Origin: Sorghum bicolor
Taxonomy: Eukaryota > Streptophyta > Magnoliopsida > Poales > Poaceae
Assembly: GCF_000003195.3 (NCBI RefSeq)
Contig: NC_012870.2
Coordinates: 24,296,501 to 24,360,500 of the forward strand
Direction of reading: 5' to 3'
DNA: 64,000 nucleotides
The first letter of the stretch is position 1, and each line of letters starts with the position of its first letter. Positions 47,301 to 57,864 of this stretch are shown piece by piece. Below the pieces are notes generated by a model. The model saw only the letters and a program-made list of their open reading frames with translations, ran no database searches and was not told where the DNA came from. Both the position numbers and the translations under genes were made by a program.

Positions 47301-47825
47301 GACTCGTAACAAGGCCATTAATTTGAATTGCATCAGACTGTGTCCCAATAGCATTTATACAGGAGAGTTCACGAATTCGTACCTGACGTCACCGCGAAAG
47401 AGGTGTCGCTCGCTGCGCTCGCGCTCCCGCTCCAGCTCCCTCACCATCTCCTCTTCCTCGGCACGGCGCCGCTCCGAGCGGCTCCGGCTCCTCCGCTCCC
47501 GTTCCACTTCCCTCTCCCTGAGCCGGTGTCTGTCCCCCCTATCCTTCTCTCGTTCTCTCCCTTCCCTGTCCCTATCCTTCCCGCGGCTGTCGCGGCTCCT
47601 CTCCTTCTCCTTCCCGTCATCCCTATCCCGGTCGCGGTGCTCCCGGCCGCTGCGGTGCCGGTCCCGGTCCCGGTCGCGGTCCTCCCCCGAGCGGGAACGC
47701 TTCGATATGCGGTCCTCGCCGCCCTCGCGGCGGCGCGATCCTCGGTCCTTCTCGCCGGAGCCATTGGCCGGCGGAGCAGCTGGCTCCACTGCCTTCTCCA
47801 GGTACTCGTACTCGTCGAACTCCAT
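41303..47825 (-). CDS. RBM39/CC1-like splicing factor (RS domain, three RRMs)
   Basis: Thirteen coding exons with GT-AG borders: 47825-47383, 46524-46458, 46377-46321, 45986-45931, 44940-44727, 44260-44174, 44103-44029, 43932-43849, 43091-43027, 42505-42295, 42142-42054, 41556-41442, 41341-41303. All phases fit, giving 533 residues plus TGA. Residues about 25-145 are an Arg/Ser/Asp/Glu-rich RS-like domain. RRM1 is at about 164-241 (VFAFQL; KGVGYIEF), RRM2 at about 261-338 (LYVGNL; KGYGFIQF). The C-terminal U2AF-homology-type RRM, about 445-522, contains GFVYLQF and the R-W-F (509-511) expected of UHM domains. By family knowledge it is a nuclear pre-mRNA splicing factor acting around 3' splice-site recognition. 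No stop or frameshift is seen. The start is the first ATG, before MEFDEYEYLEK, typical of plant homologues. Confidence 0.93.
41806..42026. mobile_element. Stowaway-like MITE in intron 11 of the splicing-factor gene
   Basis: Ends 'actctctgtccaaattata' and, inverted, 'tccttccgtttgaaataa', resembling the CTCCCTCCGTCCC...-type termini of Stowaway (mariner-derived) MITEs. The interior has 'ttttgacttgtcctaagtcaaac' and 'tttgacc' words typical of the family. It is degenerate and no clean TA duplication is read. It sits fully within the intron between exons 11 and 12. Confidence 0.55.
46934..46993. repeat. 30-bp tandem duplication in intron 1
   Basis: Two adjacent copies of a 30-bp unit (starting ccctacaaacactggtgatt) with one C/T difference. 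A second small duplication in the same intron has two identical 23-bp copies at 46683-46705 and 46711-46733. Both are non-coding. Confidence 0.9.
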
Positions 47826-48252
47826 GGAGGCGGAGCGGGGCGGGGCGCTCGAGTGGATCGGGGTGCGTCTGCGAAACCCTAGACGGCGCGTTGGGGGAGG
47901 GGAAGGGGGAGGGAGGCAGGAGAACTGTGAAGTCTAAACCCTATGTCGCAGCCTTCTGGATTGGGCGATACAGATTACAGAGTACCTTTTTTTTTTTTTG
48001 TCCCTTTGATGGTGCGCTGCGGTACCGACGAATATCCGCCTATGCCCATATGTGTAATGTGTCCAACTGTCCATGCTTTTTTCTCTTTTTTTCCCAAAAA
48101 CAAAGAAATTTCGAAGGGAGTTTGGATTGCACAACGGGAAAAAATTATACCACGGTAAATAGAATTTTTTTTGAATCTGCGGTAAAGAGAAATTTGAATG
48201 TGAAATAGTACTTTGAGCGTGCGTTCATAATATTTTGTTTATGACCGATCAT
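47826..48252 (-). promoter_or_regulatory. 5' flank of the splicing-factor gene
   Basis: About 430 bp between the ATG and the transposon at 48253. It must hold the 5' untranslated region and core promoter. No convincing TATA box is seen on the minus strand; a T-rich tract lies at 47987-48000. Beyond 48253 only transposon DNA is found. Confidence 0.4.
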
Positions 48253-51200
48253 ATCTATACCTAATAATAAAAGAGGCAAAATTTCAGTTTATCTTAGATT
48301 TTCATTCATCTTATAATTACTAGCAAAAAATGCTCGTGCATTGTAACGAGAGAAAAAAGCTATCAAATATATATCTATATCTCTATTATCTAATCTTTTT
48401 CTAATATATAATTGTGAAAATTTTAGTTCACCAGAAATCCATTTTTTGTCTATCTCTCTCTAACTATCGAACAATACAGAGTTCTTTCGTCCGAACTTAT
48501 ATATAACTCGTGCTTATACGAGTTAAAATAGCTCTTGTCTAACATGATATATGGAGTTTGATTCCTGTCTTATATAGGTCTTATATATGGTAACCTTAAT
48601 AGCTAGAAAGAGTCATAATCCTAATTTAAATTGATTACTTCAATCTTTTTAGGAAGCTAAATAGGAATTCTAATTCAAGAGTTTGATTTCAGATTTATAT
48701 TGACACTATGCAGAGCAGTGCAGAGCGGAAAGCACAGAAAGAAATAGGTTGAAACAAAAATACAAAATGCAAACTACTTTGGAACGATAGAATACAAAAT
48801 GGCAAAACTTTTAAGGTTATGCTTAGTTCCATCCAAAATACAAAATTTATTGACCTCATGAGGCTCTTTTGGTGTTTTTTTGCATGTTGAAGCTAAAATC
48901 CAAAATAAAAAATAACTACCTTTTAACAAAAAATTTGCATGGTGTTTAGTTCCGTTTTACAAAATAGTGAACCAACAATTAATTTTTTTAGAATAGAAGG
49001 GAAACAAACACCGCCGGATCAGGCTTACACAGGTTGCCAACAAATAAATCACGCAAGACGAAGAGCGTGATGCCCTGATCTCCTCTATCGAGCACACAGC
49101 GGACGGAGTGGGACGCGAAAGCTTGCTTGCTTCTTCCTAAATCTCAATGACAGAGAAGAAGAGGCTAGGACAGGAGGGCCAACATCCGATCCACGAAGAG
49201 GAAGACTGAGCGAAGCGGCTCAGCACCATGTAGAGAAGAATTGGAGAGGGTTGCTGCTCGGCCAGACGACTCTCCAAGCGTCGGCAGCGCGTCGGGACGG
49301 CGGTGGAGCGGCGCAGCGCTGTGGGAGAAGAGGTGGGCGATCATGCTAGTCGCGCTTGTGTGGGTGGAGCGGATCGGGAGAGAGTGAGGCGCTGCGGGAG
49401 ATCAAGGACGAACCAATGTAAGCGGCGGCTGAGTTCACGGCGCTGGTGGAGCAGGTACGGGGGAGGGATGCCTGCCTGGTGCGGTGGTGCCCCTAGGCAC
49501 GATGGAACACGGACGGCTCTCGCAGAGATGTCTGACAGACAGAACGTGATAGGCAGACTGGAATTTTCATAATTAAGTATTAGGGAAAGATAAATTGACT
49601 TGGTCTTGGCCATCAGCTAAAAAAAATTTCCAATCTCGTTTTTATCAATGAAAGACGTTCTCATCGGTCTTTCCTATTTTTTTTCTTCTGTGTTCCACTT
49701 CCATATGTAAGGTATATACGTGACTTTTTCTTTCATCTTTTCTTATATAAGTAAAAACAATAAATAACAAATATAATACTATAAATCTTTTAACTCTTCA
49801 TCATTCTATAATCTAATAAATAATCCATATAACTTATATATTTTATCATCCAATAACCTATATAACTTACCCTTCTCGTTCAGCAATGGCGGCTGTAGCG
49901 GCGGCTCCTCGGCCGCAGCTCTCCCCCCTATCTGGTGGTGGTGACGCCACAATCTCCAGTCTCACCCTCCAAACACTGGCCTTCATCTCCGTCCTCCCCA
50001 CCCGCTGAAAGGTCCAAATGGCTAGAGGGGGTAAATAGCCTATTTAAAAATCTACAAACTTCACTAAGTAAGTGTGTTAGTAAAATAAATGGCGAAGCTA
50101 TTCTAGCAGTAGCATAACTAAGCTATGCAAGACACCTACACAAGTCTAGCAAGAAAGCTAAACACTAAGTCACAACACGAAAGCGTGACTAGAGGCTAGC
50201 TACACTCCTAAACAAATAGACTATACTAAACAAGTTAAACAACTAGCAAGGTATGCAAATAAGTAAAGGAGTGGGGAGTGATTGTTATACCAATGTTGTA
50301 GAGTAGAAATATAACCAATCAATCACTCACAATCACAATCACAAGAGAGAATCATCGGCAAGAGATGACACAAGATTTTTTATCGAGGTTCACTTGCTTC
50401 CCGGCAAGCAGTCCTCGTTGTGGCGATACACCCACTTGATGGATCACGAGCTAAATGGCAATTCCAAGCCAAACCCTCAGCGGGCACCGCACATCCACTT
50501 CGAGATGGGATCCTCCAAGCCACGAGCAATCCACTAGAGTAGCCAATTGTGATCTCCCGCGGGGAAGGCTCAAGAACCCCTCACAAATCACTTGGTGAGG
50601 CTCGAAACAATCTCCAATCACGAGCTCAACACCTCCGCTGCTCCAAGCCATCTAGGGCGTTGAAAAACACCCAAGAGTAACAAAAAATCCACAACAAACT
50701 CAAGAATCAAGTGCCACTAGATGCAACTCACTAAGCAATGTACTTGAATCTCACTCAATCTGACTAGAATTGGCAATCAAGCAAGGAGATGAGTGGAGGG
50801 AGTGTTCTCTAGCTCAAAGTATGTCTCAAGTAATCCAAAGTGCAAGAGAGAACCTTCCAAAGCTGGCCAACAACTATTTATAAGTTCCTCAAACAAATAG
50901 AGTCGTTGGCTCTATCACTGGACAAAAGTCAAGGCCACCAGACGCGCAGCAGGGAGCCACTAAACGCTAGAACCCTGCGTTTGGTGCACAGATGACAACC
51001 ACGTGTCATCCTTTTCAAACTCGTGTGTCGATCTCTAACAGTCACTTGTAAACCACCGGACGCGTCTTGTGCACACCGGACCCATACGTAGAGAGCATTG
51101 CAAAGTGCAAGGATATCAGACACAGTCAGTGCACTCTCATCGGATGCTCCCTGGGCGTCTGATGCTCTCTATGTTAGAAACCCTCGCTTGTGCACTTGCT

Positions 51201-52336
51201 GACGGCAGGCAACACTGCACGTGTGAACAATGTCTGGCCCGCGTTAGACGCCAGCGTCCGATGCTCGCTGTACACCAGTGCCAGAAGCTGACAGTATACC
51301 AGATGCTGGGTCAATGCCTGATGCTGCCAACACCAGTGTCCAGTGAGAAACACTCCCGTAACTTTTCAAACTTTCCATCAGTGCAATAGAAAATATATGT
51401 TTCATTTTCTCAAAAGCATTGAATCCCGCCTCGCAAGCTCGGCGGGAGGGAGAGAGGAACCCAAAACTCTCTCTACCCTTCAAACTTTACCTCATTTGCA
51501 AATGTGTTAACACCACCATGTGCAAGTGTGTTAGCATTTTCACAAACATTTTCTCAAAGAAGTTAGGTTAGCACAAGACTAGATCCTAATGCATATGCTC
51601 AAAATATGGACCTAGTAGCACTTGATTCAAGAGATGACCATGATTTCCCCTCTTGATAGTCGGCTATCTATCCTAAATCTGGTCAAACACTTCTCTACTC
51701 AACTTAGGTTGGCAAAAGCAAAACCCTATGTTCATACCTTTGCCTTGATCACTTAACTCCTTGTCTATCACCATGATCTCCACTTCATGCTTCATCTCTT
51801 TGTAATCATGTGGCCACCTTTCCATGCCACCTTGCACCTTCATCACATGTGTTGCTATGCCTAACTCAAATCACTTAGACACAAAGCATTAGCAACTTTG
51901 TGTCATTGATTACCAAAACCAAACTTGGGCTTTCACCCACCGCTGTCACCGTTTTGTGCTCTGCTCCTCCTCTGTCGTCACCGCCGGCGGTGCTACCATG
52001 GACTCCACGCTAGCACCCGAGGTGGCTCCTAGTGCCTCCTCTCCCTTTGCGGGGGGTGATGACCCTGGATGGGCGGCTCAATTTGCTGTGGGGGTTTGGG
52101 GAGGAGTGCATCTAGGAGGATGAGCTCAGGAACATGCGTGATGTACATGTTCAATCTCGGTTTGGTCTCTTTCCTTGCTTGTAAATTTGGAAAAGCTTCA
52201 TTATAGATTTGGGAGACCGAAGGAAATCTTATTGAGTTTGGGGTGGAGGTTGTTACAAAGGGGGAGAGGCCAGATGAAAGTTTTTCCATACAAAAATTTT
52301 GGCTGAAATTTTGCCTCTTTAGTATTAGGTATAGAT
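48253..52336. mobile_element. Large terminal-inverted-repeat element, possible Pack-MULE-type carrier
   Basis: 35 bp at 48253-48287 (ATCTATACCTAATAATAAAA...) recur inverted at 52303-52336 with one mismatch and one 1-bp gap. The 4.1-kb span includes a 1930-bp insertion (50006-51935), so the original element was about 2.15 kb. No transposase is recognisable. Two GC-rich islands (about 49030-49560 and 49885-50005 plus 51936-52090) look like captured exon-like DNA. One has an ATG followed by an open Ala/Pro/Ser-rich frame at 49885. No target duplication could be defined, so superfamily assignment (Mutator or other) is open. Confidence 0.55.
50006..51935. mobile_element. LTR-like insertion TGAAAGG...CTTTCA (solo LTR or similar)
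   Basis: 1930 bp with short inverted ends (TGAAAGGTCCAA / TTGGGCTTTCA). It interrupts the GC-rich island of the surrounding TIR element. Flanking 5-mers are CCCGC and CCCAC, a target duplication with one mismatch. It is non-coding. TG...CA ends and size fit a solo LTR. The lineage is unknown to me. Confidence 0.6.
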
Positions 52337-53251
52337 AAATGAATTAAACTCAGTAACATAACATGGTGAATAATTAGTACTGTATGGGATATTGACAAAA
52401 CATTAACTCAACTTATATGGTTGGATTTTATCTGTCTGTATTGAGAAGTTGAGAAAGGTACGAAGGCGGGCCAGACGCGCACGCACGGTGCCGCCGCCAT
52501 CGTCGGTCGGGCTAGGCTTTGGGCGTGGGCGTGGCATGGCGCTTCTTTTGGATTATGAAGATTAAACCTGCTATTACAAACCTTTTGCCTACCTCTGTCT
52601 CTTCCCTATTTGTGAGCCTCTTCCTATACCTTTGCCTAATATAATCCTTAGGTCCCGTCTGAAGAAAAGCTTAACCTAAAAAACACCAGAACCAGAACCA
52701 TCTTCTATTGCTTGAAGGTGATCTCCATCCTAGTGCTCTGCGCGCATAGAGTATCAGGAGAGTAGGTGCCTTCAGAACCACCACTCGCCTAAGATCGTGT
52801 TCAGGGTTGTGGGCAATTAGGTTTTTGGGAAGTGACTACGCGACTCCTCTACTCCCTCTACACGTCGTCATTGTCTTCTCTCTCTAGTGGGTTCATGGGA
52901 TTTGGCACTATGAACACCTTACTGCATCGACTGAGGTCCACGATATCAAACAAACTCACTGCTTCCATGGCTAGTACTAGTGAGAATGGAGGGTCCAATG
53001 CCCACCCTAAACACATCTTTGTTGTTCTCATGTTTCCTGTCATGTTTTATTTTGATGAATACCTGGTTATGCCCACTGCAATGTTTGTTGACATGGTTAT
53101 GCTTGCTAGTATGATATATAATTTGAACATGCCATGTTTACATTTTTTAAATCATGATGCAATGATTTATTTGAGTACATATGACTATATCTTTGCCATG
53201 ATAAACTTTTTATATGTCATCATATTTATGTGCATATTTTTCTAGATTAAA
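52337..53251 (+). other. Flank and leader region of the decayed copia element
   Basis: No intact gene. 52840-53245 has an open frame of 137 codons whose second half is hydrophobic, but it has no domain I recognise and lies immediately upstream of copia gag, so it is probably leader or LTR-derived. The left border of the copia element is not visible. Confidence 0.4.
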
Positions 53252-56200
53252 TTGATATGGAAATTGCTTAAATATCTAACAATCCAAAGATCTAGTGTTA
53301 GGCAATTTTCTATCAGTGGATTTGCCGCTTCACTTAAGCCTAGTCCTTTTGATGGGAAGAATTATATGATATGGCATGCAAAAATGGAATTACGGTGTAC
53401 TGCGATGAGTTGCTTTCATGCTAGACTAGGGGAGCGTGAGAATCTTACTCCTGATGAGGGAGCTAAGTTTTTGGCTACCGATAACCTGTTTTGAGGTGCT
53501 GTGATAAGCGCTCTTCATTCAAAGTATGACGAAAACAACATTTCTTGCACATCTGTCAAAGAGTTATGGGATACACTTGAGGCTAAGTTTAGAGTTTCTG
53601 ATGCTAGTAGTGAGTTATATCTTATGAAGCAGTTGTTTGACTACAGGATGGTTGAAAACTATTCTCTAGTTGAGCAGACCCATGAGATACAAGTAGTAGC
53701 TAATGAACTTGAACTGTTCCTATGTCTGTTACCCGACAAGTTTGTGGCCGATGGTATTATCACTAAGTTGCCACTTGCTTAGATGGATTTTGCTATCTCT
53801 CTAAAGCACAAGAGGCAGGAGTTCAGCGTGTCTGAGCTTATTGGGACTCTTCATATGGAAGAGATGGTGAGAGCAAAAGACGGACGTGGGAAAACCCCTA
53901 AGACTTCTGTTGCATACATGGTGCAAAAGAAGAACTCATTTGTATTCCATAACAAGAAGAAGAACCAGTAAAAGAACAATCAAAACAAGCCAAGACAAAC
54001 AACTGAATTTAAGAAGAAAAATAAGAAGGGAGAAGGTTGCTTTATTTGTGGGAAAGAGGACCATTGGGCAAGTGCGTGTCCAGATTGCAAGTATAAGTAA
54101 GAGAAGAAAGTTGTAAATATGGTTATTAGTGAGACTAGAGGATCTGGGTATGGTAATCCTTTACCATTGGTTCTTTTAGTTTTGTCATTCACCTGAATGG
54201 TGGATGAATAGTGGTGCTAATATTCATGTGTGTGTTGGCATTTTTTTGTTTACCTCATACTAGGTCGATGGGACTGTAGCCTTGCTAATGGGTTCTTGGT
54301 GTTGGCTCGGTCGTTCTGAAGTTTACTTCAGAAAATACGGTGCCACTGAAGCACATGCAACATGTCCCCTCTATCAGGATGAATCTTATTAACGCTTCTA
54401 TGTTATGTCGTGATGGCTACAAGGTTGTACTTGAATCTAGTGTGTTGTATTGAGACATGGTACTTTTATTGGTAAAGATTATGATTGTGGAGGTCTGTTC
54501 TGCTTGTCTTTCCTCGATGTGTGTAATAATGTTGCGAACAATGTTGATATTTTGAATGAGTCGGAATTATGGCATTCACGCTTATGTCATGTTAATGCAG
54601 TCTATCTTATGCGGTTAGCAAAAATAATTTTAATCCCAAATTTTAATGTCGTCAAAGGTTCTAAGTGCTATGTGTGTGTGCAATTGAAGCAACCTCGTAA
54701 GCCTCATAAGGCTGCTAAGACGAGGAACTTGGCATTGCTCGTTCGTTCTGATTTATGCAATATAAATGGTGAATTGACTAAGGGTGGCAGATGATACTTC
54801 ATGACTTTTATAGATGATTGCACTAGATTTTGCTATGTGTACTTATTATAATCAAAAGATGAAGCGTTGAATTATTTTAAGACCTATAAAGCTAAAGTAT
54901 AGAACCAATTACAAAGAAAATTAAGTGGTTAAGGTCTGATCGAGGTGGAGAATATTTCTCTAATGATTTTTTTGAATTTTGCATGGAACATGGTATTATT
55001 CATGAGAGGACACCGCCATACTCACCACAATCTAATAGGATTGCTAAAAGAAAAAACCGCACTTTAACTGAGTTGGTGAACGCCATGTTAGACAATGTGG
55101 GATTACCTAAGGAATGGCGGGATGAGGTGATTCTGACACCGTGTCATGTTCTAAATAGAGTTCCCATAAAAAATAAAGAGATCACACCGTTTGAGGAATG
55201 GGAGAAGAGGAGATTAAATCTCTCTTACATGCGCACCTAGGGTTGTTTGGCCAAAGTAAATGTGCCGATCAACAAGAAGTGCAAACTAGGGCCTAAAATT
55301 GTTGACTGTGTTCCTTGGTTATGCTATTCATAGTGTTGGGTATAGGTTCTTAATCATAAATTATAAAATATCTGACATGCATGTTGGTACAATAATAGAA
55401 TCTAAAGACGCTACATTTTTTGAGATTGAATTTCCCATAAAAACTACATCTAGCACATCTAGTCACTAGAAAGAGTAAGCGACAGAGAGTTGCTAAATCT
55501 TTTGGGGATGACTATATTGTATACCTCGTGGATGACACACCAATGACCATTGAACAGGCATATTCCTCTCCTAATGCTGACCTATGGAAGGAAGCAGTAC
55601 GGAGTGAGATGGATTCTATAATTTTAAATGGAACTTAGAAGGTTGTCAATCATCCATTTGGGTGCAAGCCAATTGGCTGCAAATGGGTGTTCAAGAAAAA
55701 GCTTAGTCCTAATGGTACAATTGAGAGGTACAAGGCAAGGCTTATGGCCAAGGGTTATACCCAAAAAGAGGGTGAAGACTATTTTGATACTTATTCATCG
55801 GTTGCTCAATTGACTATAATTTGAGTGCTTATGTCTCTAGCAGCTTCTTATGGTCTTATCATTCATCAAATGGATATTAACACAACTTTTTCTAAATAGA
55901 GAGTTGGAGGAAGAGATCTATGGATTAGCCTGATGGATTATAGCAGATGGTCAAGAAGGCAAAGTGTGCAAACTATTAAAGTCATTGTATGGCCTTAAAC
56001 AAGCTCCTAAGCAGTGGTACAAGAAGTTTGACAAAACTTTGACATTTGTTGGCTTTGTTGTGAATGAAGCTGATAAATGTGTGTACTATCGGTATGGTAG
56101 GGGTGATAGAGTCATCTTATGCCTATATGTTGATGACATACTAATCTTTGGATCAAGCCTCAATATGATCTAGGAAGTGAAGAAAATTTTTATCTAGTAA

Positions 56201-57682
56201 TTTTAAAATGAAAGATTTGGGAGAGGTTGATGTCATTCTCAACATCAAACTCTTGAGAGAAGGTAATGGTAGGATAACTTTGTTACAATCCCACTACGTG
56301 AAAAAGGTTTTGAGTCGCTTTGGGTTTAGTGACTGTAAGCCTATTTCCACACCTTATGATTTTAGTGTGCTATTAAGGAAAAAAAAGAGAATAGCAAGAG
56401 ATCAATTGAGATTTTCCTAGATCATTGGTTCACTCATATATCTTGCTAGAGCAACAAGGCCTGGTATTTCATATGTTGTGTGCAAATTGAGCCAGTTTGT
56501 ATCTAACCCAGGAGATGCACATTGGTAAGCACTTGAGAGAGTGTTGCGTTATCAAAGGTACTTTGAGCTATGGCATTTATTATACCGGGTACCCTAGAGT
56601 ACTAGAGGGCTATAGTGATGCTAATTAGATATCTGATGTTAATGAGTTAAAAGCAACGAGCGGGTATGTCTTCTTACTCAGAGATGGTGCTATTTCTTGG
56701 AAGTCTTGCAAGCAGACTATCTATATGAAGTCTATAATGAAAGCAAAACTCACAACGTTAGATACCACTAGTGTAGAGGTCGATCGGCTTCGTGAACTTC
56801 TTATGGATTTAGTGGTGGTTGAAAACCTATGCCAGCTATTTCCCTGAACTGTGATAACCAAACGGTTATATTCAAAGTAAATAGTTCAAGGGATAACATG
56901 AAGTCCACTAGACATGTCAAAAGGCAGTTAAAATCTGTTAGAAGAGCAAGAAACTCTGGAGTAATAGTGTCGAACTATGTTTATACATCTAGCAATATGG
57001 CAGATCAATTCATAGAGGGCCTGTCATGTAATGTGATATAAAGTGCATCAAGAGAAATGGGTATGAGACCTAGTTGAAATCTACTATAGTGGTAACCTGT
57101 CCTATATGATCGGAGATCCCGTGAAGTAGGATGGTGAAACAAATTAGTAGTAGATTGTGAGGAAAGATCCCTTTTACTAAAGCTCATTTCTGATGCACAT
57201 CTTTCCTTCTATAAGACAGATTGGTTTTACCTTAATGTCTTCCAAGTGTCTTGATAAAGAAGAGATGTTGTCGTACATAACATCTTTTGAGGAACACACC
57301 TATATGAGTTAGACTACTAGTCATAGTCTATCAGAGTTGAGTAATCTCTAAATGCTCATAAAAGGCACTAAAGTATGACTTATACGCTTCAAACTGAGAA
57401 GTTGCCTGTTGTAGCCTACTATCAGTTATGGACTCTAATGAATCTCATCTCACACAAAACAGACAATTCAAGGCATAGTCTATTGTTCATTTATGACTGA
57501 ATAAAACTATTTTTCTAGATAGATGTTTAACTTAATAGTCTCCATCAAAACACTGGTATATCAAAGAGTCATGGTTCTAGAAAACTTTTATGTTATAAAC
57601 CCTAGAGTTTTTGGGGATTGTTGAATTTATAATGGGCTTGGCCCATTTTAAATTAAATGGATTAAACTCTATGGTCCGTAAC
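52560..57682 (+). mobile_element. Decayed Ty1-copia retrotransposon, 3' LTR truncated
   Basis: Surrounds the gag-pol remnant. About 560 bp after RNase H a purine-rich stretch 'agagtttttggggattgttg' (57603-57622) looks like the polypurine tract and start of the 3' LTR. That LTR is cut after about 60 bp by the sequence beginning at 57683. The left boundary is approximate, and no complete LTR pair is visible. Confidence 0.6.
53252..57041 (+). pseudogene. Ty1-copia gag-pol remnant
   Basis: Domains in copia order on the plus strand, in several frames. Gag is at 53291-53970 (FDGKNYMIWHAKME ... LKHKRQEFS), with a zinc knuckle near 54036-54080 (CFICGKEDHWASAC). The pre-integrase zinc region is at 54560-54720 (LWHSRLCHVN ... 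CYVC). The integrase core (FIDDCTRFCYVY; PYSPQSNRIAKRKNRT) runs from 54795 to 55240. RT spans 55560-56430 with KSLYGLKQAPKQWY and YVDD (LYVDDILIFG). RNase H runs to 57041 (MKSTRHVKRQ; NMADQFIEG). Integrase before RT identifies Ty1-copia. More than ten stops and frameshifts make it a dead copy. The lineage is not assigned. Confidence 0.88.
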
Positions 57683-57864
57683 TGTTGGGTATTTTAAACG
57701 CAAACAGAGAAATCCGCAAGTGCACGAATACCGATGTAGCTTTCACCCAAGAGTATTCTAGAGTATCGATTTTCCACGAGGAACGCGAAGTGTACTAATT
57801 AAGGTTCAAGATCATCCAACGGTAAAGGTCAAAGTATTTTTTAGTGGGTAGAGAGGATGTAGAA
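57683..57864 (-). repeat. 182-bp LTR fragment related to elements D and E
   Basis: Begins TGTTGGGTATTTTAAACGC and shares with the start of solo LTR D (9572) the order of words 'gaaatccgcaag-gcac', 'tttcaccc' and 'gagtatcg'. The rest of the LTR is missing because another LTR begins at 57865. Confidence 0.6.

Noticed and set aside
47323..47937. 204-codon plus-strand frame rich in Arg, Ser and Leu
   Set aside because: It is the antisense shadow of exon 1 of the splicing-factor gene, whose RS-like codons leave all frames open. The minus frame fits the 13-exon model.
52832..53245. 137-codon hydrophobic frame upstream of copia gag
   Set aside because: Considered as a membrane protein gene. It has low-complexity AT-rich codons, no homology that I recognise, and a location in the copia leader or LTR region, so it is probably not a gene.
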